Assembly: GCA_015179045.1 (NCBI GenBank)
Contig: WHUZ01000056.1
Location: 124,001-188,000, forward strand
Source of the DNA: Kalaharituber pfeilii
Taxonomy: Eukaryota; Ascomycota; Pezizomycetes; Pezizales; Pezizaceae
Reading direction: 5' to 3'
DNA length: 64,000 nucleotides
A program made the translations under genes and the position numbers. Below, in pieces: positions 1-11,403 of this stretch (position 1 is its first letter; every line of letters begins with the position of its first letter). The notes beneath the pieces were generated by a model. The model searched no databases. It was not told where the DNA came from and worked only from the letters and a program-made list of their open reading frames with translations.

Positions 1-962
1 CAATGCACCGAGCTGAGCTTGTACACCCCACTATCCATGGCCGAGTCACCTCCCTCCAGCAATTCATGCTTGGTGTCGGCGCCTTCACGGCTTCTTGGAT
101 TGGCTATGGCTGCTACACAGGCTTTGATGCCATCGACGACCACCAATGGCGTATCCCGCTCGCCCTCTAATGCGTTACTGCTGTGATCTTTGGAGCCCCT
201 ATCTTTCTCTTGCCTGAATCCCCCGCTGGCTTATTGACCACGGTAAAGTCTGGCAAGGCATTGCCACCCTCGCCCAACTTCACGCACACGGGGACGAAAA
301 TGACCCTTGGGTCCGCGTTGAATTCGAGGAAATCCAGTTCAACATCACGAACAAGCACGAGAACAGCGCAAAGCCCTGGGGAGAGCTTATCAAGAATAAG
401 GCCAACTTTCGTCGCATCATGCTCGCTGTCGCGCTCCAAGGATCCATCCAGATAACGGGTGTCAGCGCGATCCAATACTACTCCCCCACAATCTTCAAGC
501 AAATCGGTATCTAACAGAACGCACCCTGCTCTACCAACCCATCAACCCCTCATCGCTCAATTCCTTTGCAAAATGTTCATCGACTTCTTTGGCCGTCGCT
601 GGCCCCTCATCCTCGGCAACATTGGCAACTGTGTCACCTTCATCATCAGCACCATCCTTCTCGCCAAGTTCCCACCTGAGGCCTCCAACTCTCGCCCCGC
701 GCAAATCGGATTCATCGCCACTACCTGGATCAACACCTTCTCCTTCTCTGCAACTTGCTGTCCCCTCTCATGAATCATTCCCGCCGAAATCTTCAACATG
801 GCAAAGGTGCCACTCGAGAGCATGGATAATCCGTTTGAGAACGCGCCGTGGTTTGTGCCGACGATGAGGCGGGAGAATTACCTTGGGCATCTGGAGCCAA
901 GAAAGGAGCAGATTCAGACGAAGGGGGAAGCAGTGAGGCATATTGAGCGATCGTGTGGTTAG
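1..962 (+). pseudogene. Decayed MFS sugar (hexose) transporter, 5' end outside window
   Basis: Three-frame reading gives a recognisable fungal sugar-porter sequence broken into pieces. The visible blocks are the loop with HPTIHGRVTSLQQFMLGVGA and HQWRIPL, then FGAPIFLLPESP, a histidine-rich loop (LHAHGDENDPWV), ITGVSAIQYYSPTIF, then IAQFLCKMFIDFFGRRWPLILGN, and finally IIPAEIF joined to a C-terminal tail with ENAPWFVPTMRRENY. Breaks are an in-frame TAA near 168, a one-base loss creating a stop near 511, a further frame change near 545, and a TGA where a conserved Trp would precede IIPAE near 771. A transmembrane segment seems deleted after IIPAEIF. The TAA and TGA are each explained by one C:G to T:A change, as expected from RIP or decay. 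The protein would have been a plasma-membrane hexose/proton symporter; it is very unlikely to be functional. The start lies upstream. Confidence 0.85.
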
Positions 963-1085
963 GGACGGTAGGGTTAGAAAATGTGCACTTAGGGAATTTC
1001 ATGTATAAAATTGTATTTTTTATGATTTTTATGATGGGTTTCTATGAAACTTGTGTATAATGAGTTGCGCCCCTGGAATGTTAAT

Positions 1086-1086
<1 letters not shown>

Positions 1087-1130
<44 letters not shown>
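1087..1130. repeat. Poly-T run of 44
   Basis: Uninterrupted T tract just after the transporter remnant. On the minus strand it would be a poly-A tail-like run, but no retroelement sequence precedes it. Confidence 0.9.
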
Positions 1131-1133
<3 letters not shown>

Positions 1134-1550
1134 CTTGAAATGATTATTACGACCTACGAGTTATATATCCTTGATTAGTCCCTATGAAACAAGTCTCCTC
1201 TCTGGAGCCGCTTGATTAGATAAGGAATAAGACAACTAAAAAGAATGATTAAGTACACATCTCACATTGTCCATTGGAAGATGGAGTGCCTGTTGGGCTA
1301 CTTCCGAAATTGGCAGACGGTTGAAGAAAACTTCCTTTTCCGGGATAGCCTGCAAGTTTTCAACTTCCCAATTTATGTAAGCTTAGTCACATGCATCGCC
1401 ACTTGGCCACATGTTCATCACAATTTTCGAAACCTCAAACCTCATATCCAGTGGATTCAGCTACTTGTAGAAACTTGCACTTTTAAAGCTGTTGCTCCCT
1501 CTCAGAAAAACAAATCCTTCACTCTCTCCTTCACATCATATTTACCTACT

Positions 1551-1651
1551 ATTATTTATTTATTTATTTATTTATATTTCTAGAAAATTGTTTTCTTATT
1601 TCCATTTGCAATCATCTAACCCCTACAAAAAAATAAAATAAAATAAAATAA

Positions 1652-1682
<31 letters not shown>

Positions 1683-1740
1683 TAAAAATAAAAATAAAAA
1701 TAAAAATAAAAATAAAAATAAAAATAAAAATAAAAAAATA
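1551..1740. repeat. Compound AT microsatellite
   Basis: About six ATTT units at 1551-1576, then from about 1627 a block of AAAAT pentamers that changes into a longer run of AAAAAT hexamers up to about 1740. Likely highly length-polymorphic. Confidence 0.9.
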
Positions 1741-2193
1741 AGAAAATAAATTAATAAAACCTATATGCACATCTTGTCAACTTTCACATAATACAAATCT
1801 AGCATGATAAGGTTAGCATTCTTTTCATCTGCTTTTCAGATTTTTTTTATTAGTGAATTTTTTCTACTTTCCTCCTCTGTATATCTTGACAATATGCCAC
1901 TTGAGGGAGGGGGCTACCGACCAATTCAGGCTACATATACAATACAATAGCTCTCCATGAAAAAGGAAAAAAATAAGAAAAGAAATTAAGGGGATGAAAT
2001 GGGAACTTTTCAAAACGTCGAAAGCCCAATGAATCATAAATTCTAAAAATGAAAAAGCTCGAGTATCCGCCTGCCTGCATACCCAATGATCCTCTAGCCC
2101 AATGCACTTCTATCCTAAAACTCGCCCTACCTAGAAATGCCCCTTTCCCGTCCTCCCCTCCTCCCCCCTCTCCTCCCACATTCTTAGCCCTCT

Positions 2194-5100
2194 TCATAAA
2201 GCCTTCTCCAGTTTCCTCACCCTCCCCATTCCCTCCTCCTCCCCCACCTGCACTGGACTCCCGAACCCTAACAAATTCCCTCTCTTCCTCCTTCCCTTCC
2301 TGTCCCCATACTTCTCGTCAAACTTCCTAATCGCCGCTAATGAACTCATATCCTCGTTAATACTCGCGCTGATCTCCTCTATCGCTTTATCAAAGTGTCT
2401 TTTCGCCAGCGTTCGTTTCTCCGGATACGGGACCTTCTCGTTCACGTGCCTCGTATGCTCCTCCCTTACACATGCCAAGGCGGCAGACACACATAGATTC
2501 TTTAGATCCGAGCCGGAGTACAAGCTTGTCTTCTTTGCGAGCTGCGCAAGGTCGACATCGGTATCCAGCGTCTCATCCACTAGATGAATTTTCAGAATCT
2601 CAAGCCTGTCTACCTCGGCCGGAAGGTCGACAAGTATGCGTCTGGGCAACCGGCGGAGAACTGCGTCATCGAGGTCGAAAGGGCGGTTGGTTGCCACCAT
2701 GATGAATGCGGAGGACTTGGTGAAGTCGGCCCATTCTTTAAGGAATTGGTTGATGATTTCACGGTGAGTGGTGCGCGTCATAGAGTTGTTGCGGGAGCCG
2801 AAGATGGCGTCGGCCTCGTCGATGAAGACAACACAGGGGGCGAGTTTTTGTGCAAGGGTGAAAATGGCCTAGTGGGCGGAAGGTGTTAACGAATTTTTAA
2901 TCTATAATGTAGAGTGAGATAAATTTACCTTGACGTTCTTCTCACCCTCCCCGACATACATATCAAAGATTTCCGATCCTGATACCTCAAGAACCTAGGT
3001 TTTCATCGTTTAGCCGACGTTGAGGGTAACGGTATATGACAATCAAACTTACAGTTGCACCACTCTCCTTCGCAACGGCCTTGGCAAGCAATGTCTTTCC
3101 AGTTCCCGGCGGTCCGTAAAGCAAGACTCCAGGTATCCTGTCAGTGGCAAGGACACCATACTGGAACGCCTCTGGCCGGATAAGTGCTAGCGATGTCAAT
3201 GTCTTCAGCGCCTCTATTGTCTCTGGTGCTGCTCTCACAGATGAGAATGAAACATGTAACTTGTCTGATAATACCATTAGTCAATTCTCAAATCCTAAAG
3301 TGCAATTGAATTCAAAAAATCATACCAGGATTGATCACCCCCCCCAAAAGCTTCTGCTCATGCGCATTACACCGCTTCGTCAATTTCTTCATCCAATCCG
3401 CACTATTCTTCTTTCCCGACTCATCTACATCACCCTCCGTCTTCTCATCCCCCTTCGCCTCCTCTTCCTTCTCCTTCTCATTCCTCAGCCTCTTACGCTC
3501 GATTGCCGCCCATTCAAACTTGAAATTATCACTCCGGTTAATCAACTCCACCGCACTCGCGATATTCTGCGGTGTGAGTTCCCCCTCCGTATACTCATCT
3601 TCCTCATCCGCTACTCTTACAGACTGGAAGTATTTATGATACAACCCGATAGCAATGATTGCCACTCGGTGTGTACGGTTAAAATTCCACATCTCCTCGT
3701 CTATCCCGGGGATTTTGACTTCGTCGCTGTCGATACACGTGAGATGCCAATCCTTTGGAACTTTGAGATCAATAGCTGCTTTGCCGTCACCACTTCTCCG
3801 CCGGATAATGTCCTTGAGATGACGCATGTTCACTTCCCTAATGCGGGCCTTGCGATCTGATTCAAATATTGTGGCATTGTGGTGCGGAGGAACAAGAATT
3901 GTCCGCTCCAACGACTCATCATTGATCTCCTGTAGCAATTCCAAATTCTGCTTTTGTAGACTATAGGATGTCTCTGCACTAGATGAGGTACCAACTATCA
4001 CCATCGGTATCCCTTCTTTCCGTTTCTTGGTCACAATCTCATGCATCATCCGCAGAATTGTTGCCCCTTGCGGCGTCCGTTGTATCTCGCTGTAGTCACG
4101 GACATGAATAATCGTCTTTTGATGAGCAGGTGGCACTTCTGTCGGTTGTGAAATATCATGTGGAGCTTTCGGGTCAGAATGCCACGGGTCTACGTATGGG
4201 AGAAGGTCTTGTTGTGCTCGTTTTGTAGCAGCAGAGCTTATTAGCGTCTCAAGCAGTTTATAAACCTTCCGCTCGTTTCTTCGATCGGAGTCTATTGTCT
4301 GGGCGTTCCCAGCGCGAAGAAGGCCAGTAGCAGGTAATAATGCGACCATGGCGCCAATAGGCCCTGCTCCTGGCACACCTGGCACGCCTGGTACGCCTGG
4401 CACAGGGGAGATCAATTGAGACTGGGCATGAGGCATGGGCTTTACTTCAGATGATTCTTCATACTCATGCCCGTCGTCTTCTTCACCTTCTTCCTGCCCT
4501 TCCTCTTCCCGTATGGTTGGACCACTTTGAGACTGAGCATCGTATCCAAGGGAACGGATTTTCTGAGATGTGATATTGGAGAACGAGACTACACCCTCCA
4601 CATTAGCAATTCCCTTATCCTAAATTTGATGATATCACAATCTTTGAAATATACGAACAGTACTTTGTGTCTCCCAGATAATCACCAGCTAGTTCCTCCA
4701 GATCCTGCGGATCAATTCTCACCATATCCGATCGGGTCAATGCAGCCACATGCTCTACTACTGTGTCCAGGAAATATATTCCACCCTCTCTGGGACACCG
4801 TAGCAGAAAATGAGATTTCGTAGCAACATCGCTCTCGTTAGATTGAACTTTTGGTAACGTTAAGCCGGCGGTAACACATGCCATGACCTCTCGCCAGACG
4901 TAGACATGCGTCGCATACCTATTCTGTACTACTCTCTCCGGAGATGAAGATACATTAGCCAGAATACATTTTTGTGGGTTAGCATCCTTGGGAGTTCTAC
5001 CATGAGAGGCAAGCCCCTCTACCGAAAACACCTTATGTATTAGATCTATACCACCTTCAATGTCAGGGTCATCAGCAAACACACTCTCGCCCAACCGGAG

Positions 5101-6216
5101 TAAGGTATTGTTAAGGGTCGCTTCAGTGACTGGTCCGGGGAATGTCTCTTGCAGCATGCTATCCATCTGAACCATCTTATTTAAAGGCAAAGAAATGGTC
5201 ATTTGTGAGTCTGAGTCTGCCAAATTGATCATTGTGTCATCCTCAGATTCGTCCGAGGGGTCCTTGGGATCCTGTTCGGATGCTGGCTCTGGCTCCGGCT
5301 CTGGCTCTGGCTCCGGCTCTGGCTCTGGCTGCGGCTCAAGCTCTGGCCATGGGTCTGGGAGTGGGGTGGCTGTGGCACCTTCTGACGCAGGGTTGACATC
5401 GACTCCCGTAGTTAACTCCACTGGCTCATCCTCCGACACTGCAGGCTCTTGAGCACCGTGACTGGCCTCCACTGGCACCGGCTCATTAATATTGTTGATT
5501 CCGAGCAAACTATCTTCCTCTTCTTGCGTTAAACCAGTCCTCTCAGGATTGATCCAGCATTCCAATTTCGGCGTCTTCAGAAAGTTTTCCTCCACAAGTT
5601 GTACACTATTTTGAATGAACCAGTCAGGAACTTCAGGCAAAGGCAGTATCTCCTTTTCCTTTGGCTTTATTTGTCTCCGTTTTGCAGTACCAGACCCTAT
5701 AGGTCTTCCACGGGCCTTAGGCTCTCGCGGAGCTGAAACTTGGCCTCCATGTGTCGCATTTCCCCCCGATGCCTCTGCGCCGTTGCCATGGGCAGCTGCT
5801 TCCGCGGTTCCATTGTCAGATCTTGGCTCTACCTCTGTTTCAGGGGGTGTTGGTGAAGCTGTCATATTTTCCGCGTGCGCCGCAGCTGTTGCCTCCGCCT
5901 TTTTCGAACTATCCCGTGCATCCTCGCTGCCTGTATCCCTACCCCCCCCACCCCCCACTCCACTAAGCACACCGGCTCCTGCCTCGCGCTGTGAAGATTT
6001 GTCATCCGAGGTGGGAACCACTGATTGTCGGCTTACTGTGTTTGACAGACCCCGCGCACCGCCACCACCTCTTAACGCCCCATTTCCTGCGATTGTCGAC
6101 CGGAAATGCCCTCTCGTAGCAGCAATCTGTCGCAGTAGCGACGGTCGGCGGCACCATGACTGTAGCTGTAGGTGTACGAATGCCGAATGTATACTCCGGC
6201 GAGTGGCAGCTTGCAT
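2194..6216 (-). CDS. AAA+ ATPase of the Msp1/spastin type, mitochondrial-type N terminus
   Basis: Five exons are predicted, about 6216-4659, 4588-3326, 3264-3053, 2994-2929 and 2868-2194, giving about 1,257 residues. Phases agree across all joins; the first intron (4589-4658, branch GCTAAT) is the least certain. The N terminus is basic, hydroxylated and free of acids ([13 protein letters not shown]...), as in matrix-targeting peptides. A long variable region follows with a PE-repeat near residues 295-315 and [11 protein letters not shown] in exon 2. The single AAA module is C-terminal: Walker A GPPGTGKT near 991-998, Walker [10 protein letters not shown] near 1047-1055, sensor region MVATNRP and arginine-finger region LRRLPRR, then the helical lid ([10 protein letters not shown]). 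Family knowledge: such ATPases thread or extract proteins, and relatives act at mitochondrial membranes or microtubules. The substrate is unknown. The start is the first ATG of the open frame. Confidence 0.88.
5281..5336 (-). repeat. In-frame Pro-Glu repeat in the AAA ATPase gene
   Basis: A hexanucleotide-like GGCTCT/GGCTCC array on the plus strand reads as alternating Glu-Pro on the minus strand (about ten EP units). It lies in the variable N-terminal half and probably forms an extended charged linker. Confidence 0.85.
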
Positions 6217-6985
6217 TAGCTGGGAGAGGATCTGGTGGAAGGGGTAAGTTGTGGCGGAAGGGAGTCCAATCGGAGGATCGTGGAGGTGGGAGCAATGGAT
6301 TAGGAATAAACAGACGGAGGCTCGGCTCGGCTCGGCTCGGTCCTTTCACTCGGTCGGGGGGGGGGGGGAGGGGGCGCGGGGGGAGGGTTGTGCCCTGGCG
6401 CTGTGCCGGTGCCCTGGGTGATTGCAGTGGGGCGTGGCGGGGCGTGCAGCGCTTGGTGCGTCAAGTATTATGCAATTATATAAGCTTCACGCAGCAGAGG
6501 TGCTGGCTATCGCTCAACGGGGGGGTCACCGATTGCTCGCGTGCGGGCGTGTGTCGGGGAGCGCTGGGCGGACCGGTTGTGCGGCTACGAGGTGAGAGGT
6601 GATGGACTCGGCGGCGGCCCTGAAATTTTCTTTGCCATCGTCTGCTCCACCGACGCCTCCGCTGCGCGAATGTTCTAACCGCGCCAAGCACGGATAAGAT
6701 GCGCCAAGCCCGCCTATCGCCCACCGCGGCTGGGCTGGGCTACAGCCGCCGCAGCACTCGAACGCCGATCACATTGCATTACCCTGATATCTCGCGTCAT
6801 GTGGCGGGAATCTTCAGTCTTGGTATTGTCTTGCTGGTTGTAGGTAAGTGAGACTACTGTGCTTGGGCTAACGACCCAAATCGACCCCCAAATCCCGACA
6901 AACTAGACATGCAAAGTCAACATCGGTGTACCATAATCCTGACATACGATTGTACATGCATGTATTACTAGTCGTATATATCAAA
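6217..6985. other. Promoter-side intergenic region with CTCGG repeats and a G13 run
   Basis: Upstream of the AAA ATPase and downstream of the type II membrane protein gene. It contains four perfect CTCGG units at 6321-6340 and a 13-G run at 6356-6368, followed by G-rich sequence to about 6440. No additional gene is visible. Confidence 0.7.
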
Positions 6986-8828
6986 TCATGACCCAAACCA
7001 CCCAAATCCCCACTTATGTCCCTGCTCCTCATCACCCCATCCACTCTGAAATTTCTTCTCCTCCGCAACCCACTTCTCCCTTTCCAGCACTGCCCTCTCA
7101 TTCAGAGCCTTCGCAAACTTCCACATCTCCGCATCTGCCGGATTCATTTCCTTCGTCGCCTTCAACAGCTTAGCCGCCTTACCCTTGCTCCCGCTATGCT
7201 TATTCACAAAGTTATGCGCCATTTCAACTAAATCCCCCTCTTCCACCTGAACTGGGATCTCGCCTGTGAACTGGGGCAATACAAATCCCAATCGCCATTC
7301 CACCTCGCGGCGGTTCCAACCAGCCTCAGTGGTAGCCCACAACCCTTTCCCTTGCTCCTTCCCATCCGCGATAGCCTTCTTCAGAGTGCTAGTGCGATTT
7401 TCCGCCGGAAACAGAGGTTCAAATAAGTCTGCCGTAGCCGCAAGCACCCATACGTCTTTCTCCGTGTAGCGTTCTATAAACTGCTCGTCCAGTTTGTCCA
7501 CCATATCCTTGAATCTCGTGTCATTAAAGGTAAGGATCGATACCATCACATACGGATGTGGTATCGCCGAAATTGTGAATTTGTTTGCTGGAAGGATGGT
7601 ACCATCGCTGGGTTTCTCTTTCGAAAGCGATTTCAAGGTAAATATTGTCGGCCTAGAGTTAATCGTGCACGGTTTACATTTCGGCCGGTTAGGGGGACAT
7701 TTGAAGGGCCATGGAGACTCGGGGCATGTATTTAAGCTCTGTGCAAGTGCGTAAGTTTGCCGCATTAGCGCAGCTGTGAGGATAGGATATGGTTGTAGAA
7801 CGTTCAATCCATCGGAAAATTGCTCTAAGAAAAAGTTATGTACATGGGCATTGATGAGAATGGAGAGGTTTCTTGGTGACATATTCTTGTACTGTTCTGA
7901 GAGAACCTCCGGTGAGTAGATGGCAAGGGAAGTCATTTCCGGCTCCTCTCTCCATAAATTCCGATTTGGATCAAGCTTTGTTGCCTCCTCTATACTGGTT
8001 GCATTTCGCTCCGAGTCATCAGTATGGGCAATGTATTGCAGCAGGTTGTCGATAGACGTTCTCGGGGATGAATAAATGTAACCCTCCTGTCCAGTGTAAC
8101 GTACGAGATATGGGGTATCACATCGGCGAAGGGCGGCAAGATCTGAATCGTGGTATGCAGCTATCGGGATTGTCTACGGGCGGAATGTTAGACCTCACAA
8201 ATTGAAGCATAGCATGCAGAGCATTACAGACCCTGTAGTCGGCAAAGACCCCTCCCCCCATATACCCCCATGCCAGGAATCTGAAAAGCTCATAGCGAAG
8301 CCTAGGCGGGTTTTCCTGGAGCTGAAATTGCTGATAAAGTCCATTACTTATGGCATCCTTTGGTCCCAGAACAATTGGCTTGAATCCCTGGGCCCACCAT
8401 GCTCTCCTCCAGGCCAGCAAGACACCATCTCCGAAATCCGTATCAAATTCACTATTTGGGTCGTAGTATGTATATACAGGGCATCTCTGCTCTAGAACAG
8501 GCAACACAACTCTATCTTCGTCCTTCGAGTGAGAGAAAGGGTTTAGCCAGCTCCAGGAAGAGTACCAGCTGTCTGATGATGCTGTGGAATTGGCGGACGG
8601 TGGGGGCGAGTGCGCCCCAGGACCGATTATTCGCGAAAGGCCAGGAACGTCATGGAGCCTCGGAATATCAATACCTGAGGGGATATAGGGCTGTAAGGTT
8701 TCTGATGGAAGTAGGAACAGCAATGAAGAAGTCGAAATGAAGAAAAGGATGATAAGTGAGATGAAGAGGGTGCGGATGCTCAGAGAGCGAGTTGCAATCG
8801 CAATCGCCCTTGTGGCCAGCCGCTTCAT
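6986..8828 (-). CDS. Type II membrane protein, glycosyltransferase-like fungal family
   Basis: Two exons, 8828-8232 and 8173-6986, joined in phase 0 across a 58-nt intron; 594 residues predicted. A short basic cytoplasmic tail (residues 1-18) precedes one hydrophobic anchor (about 20-43), then a Ser/Pro-rich stem and a large lumenal domain. The segment with WRRAWWAQGFKPIVLG, LRYELFRFLAWGYMGGGVFADYR and IPIAAYHDSD resembles the nucleotide-sugar region of DXD-type transferases (RY..L...GG.Y.D), although no clean DXD is present. The C-terminal part carries a conserved-looking Cys motif, CPPNRPKCKPC. The layout fits a Golgi resident enzyme. I recognise the sequence as a family common in filamentous ascomycetes but know of no assigned reaction, so the glycosyltransferase label is inference. 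Confidence 0.75.
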
Positions 8829-11403
8829 GGCCAGTCAGACTCTCAAGTGAAGCGCGCAACTGCAGGCGCAAGCTTCAAGATCAGTAACGACACTATAATG
8901 TTAGGTTTTATCTATTATCCTCCTGTCGCAGATTGCACACACAAATTAAAGAGCGGTCAAACGTGATTCGAGGCATCCAACGGGGAGAGCTTTGCAGTAG
9001 CAAGTTTACTAGTATCTGCAGCCACTCACATCCATGCAGACCACGAGTACTAATAGACCAGATGTATCATCAACACTTAGCATGTGCAGTCAAAGACGCG
9101 AGGCTCAGCGAGGCTCAATTCTGTTGCGCAAGGTTGCATGAAGCTCAAAAGGTGCGGGTTGTGAGGTTCAGACTGGGTTGTGATCAGATTGCTGAGATTC
9201 GAAAAATGCCTGCACGTGTCATCAAGCGGCTCCGCCTCCGCATACAAGTAGAGCACATAGGTTGCGTCCCATGCCATTGACGCTTGTTTTTAAAATAGTC
9301 AAAAAGTGTGCACAAGCGTGTATTACACCGGTACACACCGGGCAGGTCACTTACAGGTGGCTTCCATATGTTTCATGCCCATGCAGTATACCAGCTGCGG
9401 CAGCCGTGGGCATCCGCGTGCTACATTTTTTGCGCTGACTCACGAAGATGCAGTATTCGTCATACTTGAAGTGGATATGCATCACACACTGTGTAGCTTA
9501 ACCCCGATGTTTGTTCCGAAGTCTTGTTGTGTTGTCCAGCGGAGGTTACAGTCTTGGCGGCACTAGTTCTTCATATGTAAGTAGGCTGTTAACCATTCGT
9601 CTGGTTGGCTACCAATGATGAGCCTTGCTATCCAAATGTCGAAGCAGCTTATTTAGAAACGGCTCTGCTTGCAATTGAGCATCTTGGATGGTCCAAATTG
9701 CTTTTCACCTCCTGCTAACAGAAGATAAAGACATGATGAAAGCAGTTAGAATAAGCAATTTTTTGTCTTACGGGCGCCAACCACAAGGCAAACAACTCTT
9801 CAGGACTTGCTTAATCAGGGATGGATTCCTCGCCATCAGAGAGATGCCATGAACTGGGATTGAGTTCGTCTCCAGATGGAAATTGACTGTGTTGCCAAAC
9901 TCTTGACATTTCTCAGTCTGTGAAATATGTTCAACAAAATCTGGTGCTGTGTCAACTTCTTGCGCTTTTCCTCCAGTCCCTGTATTATGCTCCAGATCCG
10001 CCTTATCAGTAGCCCGTCCTCACATACCCTCGCGAATAGTCTCATCCTCGCGAATACCTTATTATCTAATGCTGAATTCGCCCCATTCAAGGCTTCCCAC
10101 TCGCTCAGGAATGCATCCTTGATGCAGGTGATTACCCTCAATGCTACAACTAGTTTATGTTCTCTATAGAAAGAATATCACAAATGGTTGATTAGTTGTT
10201 GCAAATAATTCAGTTGGAACTCAAGTTTGCCATTGCTGCTCGAAACTTGAATGGTTGGAAATCGTACAGGCTGTTGTATTAAATTCTTGTGGTACCATTA
10301 CAGTGACACCAAAGCAGGAAACAAAGACAGTGACAAATGACGATACTCACCATCTGCATAGTTAGAATCTTCGATTTCCCTTTCCTCCGGCAACTCATAA
10401 AGATTACTCTGTTCGCAGAGCTCCAATGTTCACTCTTGTTCCCCATCCAGCCCAGCCTTCTCCATCCCCGTCCTTCACAAAATCTAGACATTCATAATAT
10501 TATTACTAACTTATCGTAAACTAAAACCTTAACTCACTTCCTCGAGCCCCCAATCTTTCCCACCTCGCACACAAACCTTGAGCTGCCGGCTTCTTATTCC
10601 CAATCGGACTGGTACGTCCATACAACTATTCGGGAATCCCCATGCATCCTTGTCTATCTTCCTCCGCCATTTTGAACCTTATCCTCTAACTTGTTCTTCT
10701 GTTCGGTTTGGCCCCACATGTGCGGGTGCTCTCGGCTGCATGTTTCGCGACACCAAGGGACAGTAGTATCTATAACTAATCTGCTAACTTGAAACCCATG
10801 GATCGGATGGTGAAATTTGTCGATCAACTCCACCGTTCGCTTATACTGGTGTCTCAAAACTCGGTTGCTGAAGCATATTGGTACTAATTTGCCTACAAAA
10901 CTTGTAACACAATAGAAGTATGCTGGAGGGAAAGATGGGAATGTATTTAGGAATACTGTGCATAAAATCAGAGAGTAAAGGAGCTACGGAGAACAATGAG
11001 GGAGAGACTGGTTACGAGACTAAGGGAGAGATATTGCGAATGTGAGTAAACTTGTACTAATTTCACTAGGGATATGCAACAACTAAGATCCCACTCCCAC
11101 AACTATCCGATTGAATTACCGCTGCCAAACTTAGCAGGGCGCTGGTTAGAATGTCATACATAAGCAGAAAAGCAAACAGGAATAATTCCAGCTGAATGGA
11201 CTGTGAAGGCTCATGTACAATCCTCATGCTATGACCACATGTGTTAATAGCCAGAAATCAATCTGCATCGTAAAAATGCATATATAGGTCTCGATCTAAG
11301 AAGAATATTACCAGGGCGGCTGTATGCTAGTGCGCCTAGTGCACTATCATAAGTCAATAACCATATTTACCTGAAACACTCGTTAGGCCTCTGCAGAATG
11401 CTG
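8829..11403. other. Long intergenic region, no supported gene
   Basis: AT-leaning DNA upstream of the type II membrane protein gene. Short frames such as 9836-10141 (minus, 101 residues, helical, no motif) and 10654-10857 show no recognisable family and no consistent exon structure. Given the broken kinase-like gene just to the right, some of this may be old decayed coding sequence, but I cannot show it. Confidence 0.5.

Larger units (their letters stand above)
963..2193. other. Intergenic, homopolymer and AT-repeat rich
   Basis: Between the transporter remnant and the 3' end of the AAA ATPase gene. It holds a 44-nt T run, an ATTT microsatellite and a long (AAAAT)n/(AAAAAT)n array. The open frame at 1245-1583 has no family features and ends in the ATTT repeat, so I do not call it a gene. 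Confidence 0.7.
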
